A stretch of DNA of 5,718 nt, taken from the NCBI GenBank assembly GCA_002382045.1, contig DFZJ01000150.1:1-5718 (forward strand). The letters run 5' to 3'. Below the pieces are notes generated by a model. The model was not told the DNA's origin, ran no database searches, and saw only the letters and a program-made list of their open reading frames with translations. Shown piece by piece: positions 4,995-5,718 of the stretch (position 1 is the first letter of the stretch; every line of letters begins with the position of its first letter). The position numbers and the translations under genes are program-made. This DNA comes from Syntrophaceae bacterium UBA4059 (GTDB taxonomy: Bacteria; Desulfobacterota; Syntrophia; Syntrophales; Smithellaceae).

Positions 4995-5594
4995 CTATCG
5001 AAAGAACGATTTTTCCGTTAATCTTTGAATTTCTTTTTCATCGGTCCAGACTATTTCACCGGTTTGTATGTTAACCAGTTGCAGTGTGATATTGTAATAG
5101 ATGATATCAATACGATCACTTCGTTTGCGAATACTGGAAATTGCACCCCTTAGAATATATTTCGCGCCAACCAGTTTGCCGACTTGAACAACCGTTTTGT
5201 TGTCAAACAGGCCGGATTGCTGGAATTTCAACTGGTTCAGGATATCGTTTAATGCCTGATCATCCACAAATCTTGCAATGCCGTCATTCATTAATTTTGT
5301 CCGGATCTTTTCCATAATGGTTCTGGTGTTCACATGTTCATCCGTCTCGTTTCGCAAATCCCTGGCCAGGATCCATCGGGGGTTCCCTTCCCTTAATTCT
5401 GATCCGGGTGCGTTGGCACGTCTTGCAATTGAATTGGCCATGTGATCAGCCACTTCTTTTAAATCCTTGGCAGACCAGTCTGATCCTGTGACCGTTTCAT
5501 TATCGCCAATGCCGTGCTGGATCGTTGCCGCACAACCAGAAATCATGAAGCTCATGATGATCATCAGTAAAATTCCTATCGGTCTTGTTTTCAT
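4995..5594 (-). CDS. LpoB-like outer-membrane lipoprotein (penicillin-binding protein activator family)
   Basis: The 199-residue product begins with a lipoprotein signal: MKTRPIGILLMIIMSFMISG then C21. The lipobox ISGC is followed by Ala at +2, which favours outer-membrane sorting. After a 50-residue linker comes a compact alpha/beta domain (about 72-190). It has NPRWILARDLRNETDEHVNT (71-90), LMNDGIARFVDD, and VGKLVGAKYILRGAISS with a closing LQLVNIQTGEIVW (171-183). These match the LpoB/YcfM family, whose E. coli member activates PBP1B for peptidoglycan synthesis. The linker lacks the long Pro-rich segment of E. coli LpoB, so the same PBP partner need not apply; other roles in envelope assembly are possible. 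ATG 5594 has AGGCGGA about 6 nt upstream. It probably follows the partial gene at 5657-5716 in one operon. Confidence 0.8.
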   Translation of the reverse strand: MKTRPIGILLMIIMSFMISGCAATIQHGIGDNETVTGSDWSAKDLKEVADHMANSIARRANAPGSELREGNPRWILARDLRNETDEHVNTRTIMEKIRTKLMNDGIARFVDDQALNDILNQLKFQQSGLFDNKTVVQVGKLVGAKYILRGAISSIRKRSDRIDIIYYNITLQLVNIQTGEIVWTDEKEIQRLTEKSFFR

Positions 5595-5656
5595 GTCATA
5601 TCCGCCTGCTATTATTTTTTAGATGATGAAGAAGAATGTTCTCCTGTCCACAATTC

Positions 5657-5716
5657 TTACTTGGCATATACAAGATGCGCGATGTTGATCTTATCCTTTT
5701 CCACACGAATCTTCTG
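5657..5716 (-). CDS. C-terminal end of an unidentified protein upstream of the LpoB-like gene (5' partial)
   Basis: On the minus strand the frame QKIRVEKDKINIAHLVYAK ends in TAA at 5657-5659 and is open to the window edge. Of the three minus-strand frames, one closes after 8 codons and another (RRRFVWKRIRSTSR and on) is Arg-rich and unlike a protein. This one has the normal charge pattern of a beta-rich C-terminus. It would lie 62 nt upstream of the lipoprotein start. LpoB genes are often preceded by small lipoprotein genes (ycfL in E. coli), but 19 residues are too few to identify it. Confidence 0.5.
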   Translation of the reverse strand, partial: QKIRVEKDKINIAHLVYAK

Positions 5717-5718
5717 CG

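Noticed and set aside
1..5718. CRISPR array, IS element, phage or defence module
   Set aside because: No regularly spaced repeats, transposase, integrase or terminal inverted repeats were seen on either strand; all sizeable coding frames are accounted for.

Overview
The window looks like chromosomal sequence from a Gram-negative anaerobe. Three things point there: a four-subunit 2-oxoacid:ferredoxin oxidoreductase (CoA-acylating, oxygen-sensitive and ferredoxin-linked), an outer-membrane-type lipoprotein of the LpoB family, and a secG–tRNA-Leu(GAG) pair also found in proteobacteria. Overall style (mid G+C, tight translationally coupled operon, bacterial Nth of the 'LSxRTKD' type) would suit a Desulfobacterota/deltaproteobacterial syntroph or sulfate reducer. 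That placement is inference, not a database result.

Layout. (1) 1-86: the last 27 codons of an unidentified plus-strand gene. (2) 88-212: a convergent intergenic spacer with short GGTTCA-type repeats around a perfect 10-bp terminator hairpin. (3) 213-3177, minus strand: a korDABC-type operon read in the order ferredoxin (D), alpha (A), beta (B), gamma (C). The alpha/beta and beta/gamma junctions are stop/start overlaps, and the alpha gene appears to begin at TTG behind an AAGGAG site. (4) 3178-3456: a divergent control region whose best -35 boxes for the two directions overlap. (5) 3457-4113, plus: an endonuclease III-family DNA glycosylase with intact catalytic Lys/Asp and [4Fe-4S] cysteines. 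(6) 4114-4437: a 324-nt AT-richer spacer with a good sigma70-like promoter, a perfect TGACG-N6-CGTCA dyad across its -35 box, and a doubtful 46-codon ORF. (7) 4438-4924, plus: secG, then tRNA-Leu(GAG) 32 nt downstream, then a hairpin terminator. (8) 4995-5594, minus: an LpoB-like lipoprotein, preceded at 5657-5716 by the probable tail of another minus-strand gene.

How the genes work together. The Kor complex would oxidise or make a 2-oxoacid (most likely 2-oxoglutarate), with KorD passing electrons to ferredoxin. SecG belongs to the SecYEG translocon, which also exports lipoproteins such as the LpoB-like protein. Nth is base-excision repair. Apart from korDABC these are housekeeping genes. 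I found no phage, IS, CRISPR, toxin-antitoxin or defence system, and no wholly new system. The most interesting leads are regulatory: the shared -35 region at 3304-3353, the dyad-covered promoter ahead of secG, and the secG–tRNA-Leu(GAG) synteny.
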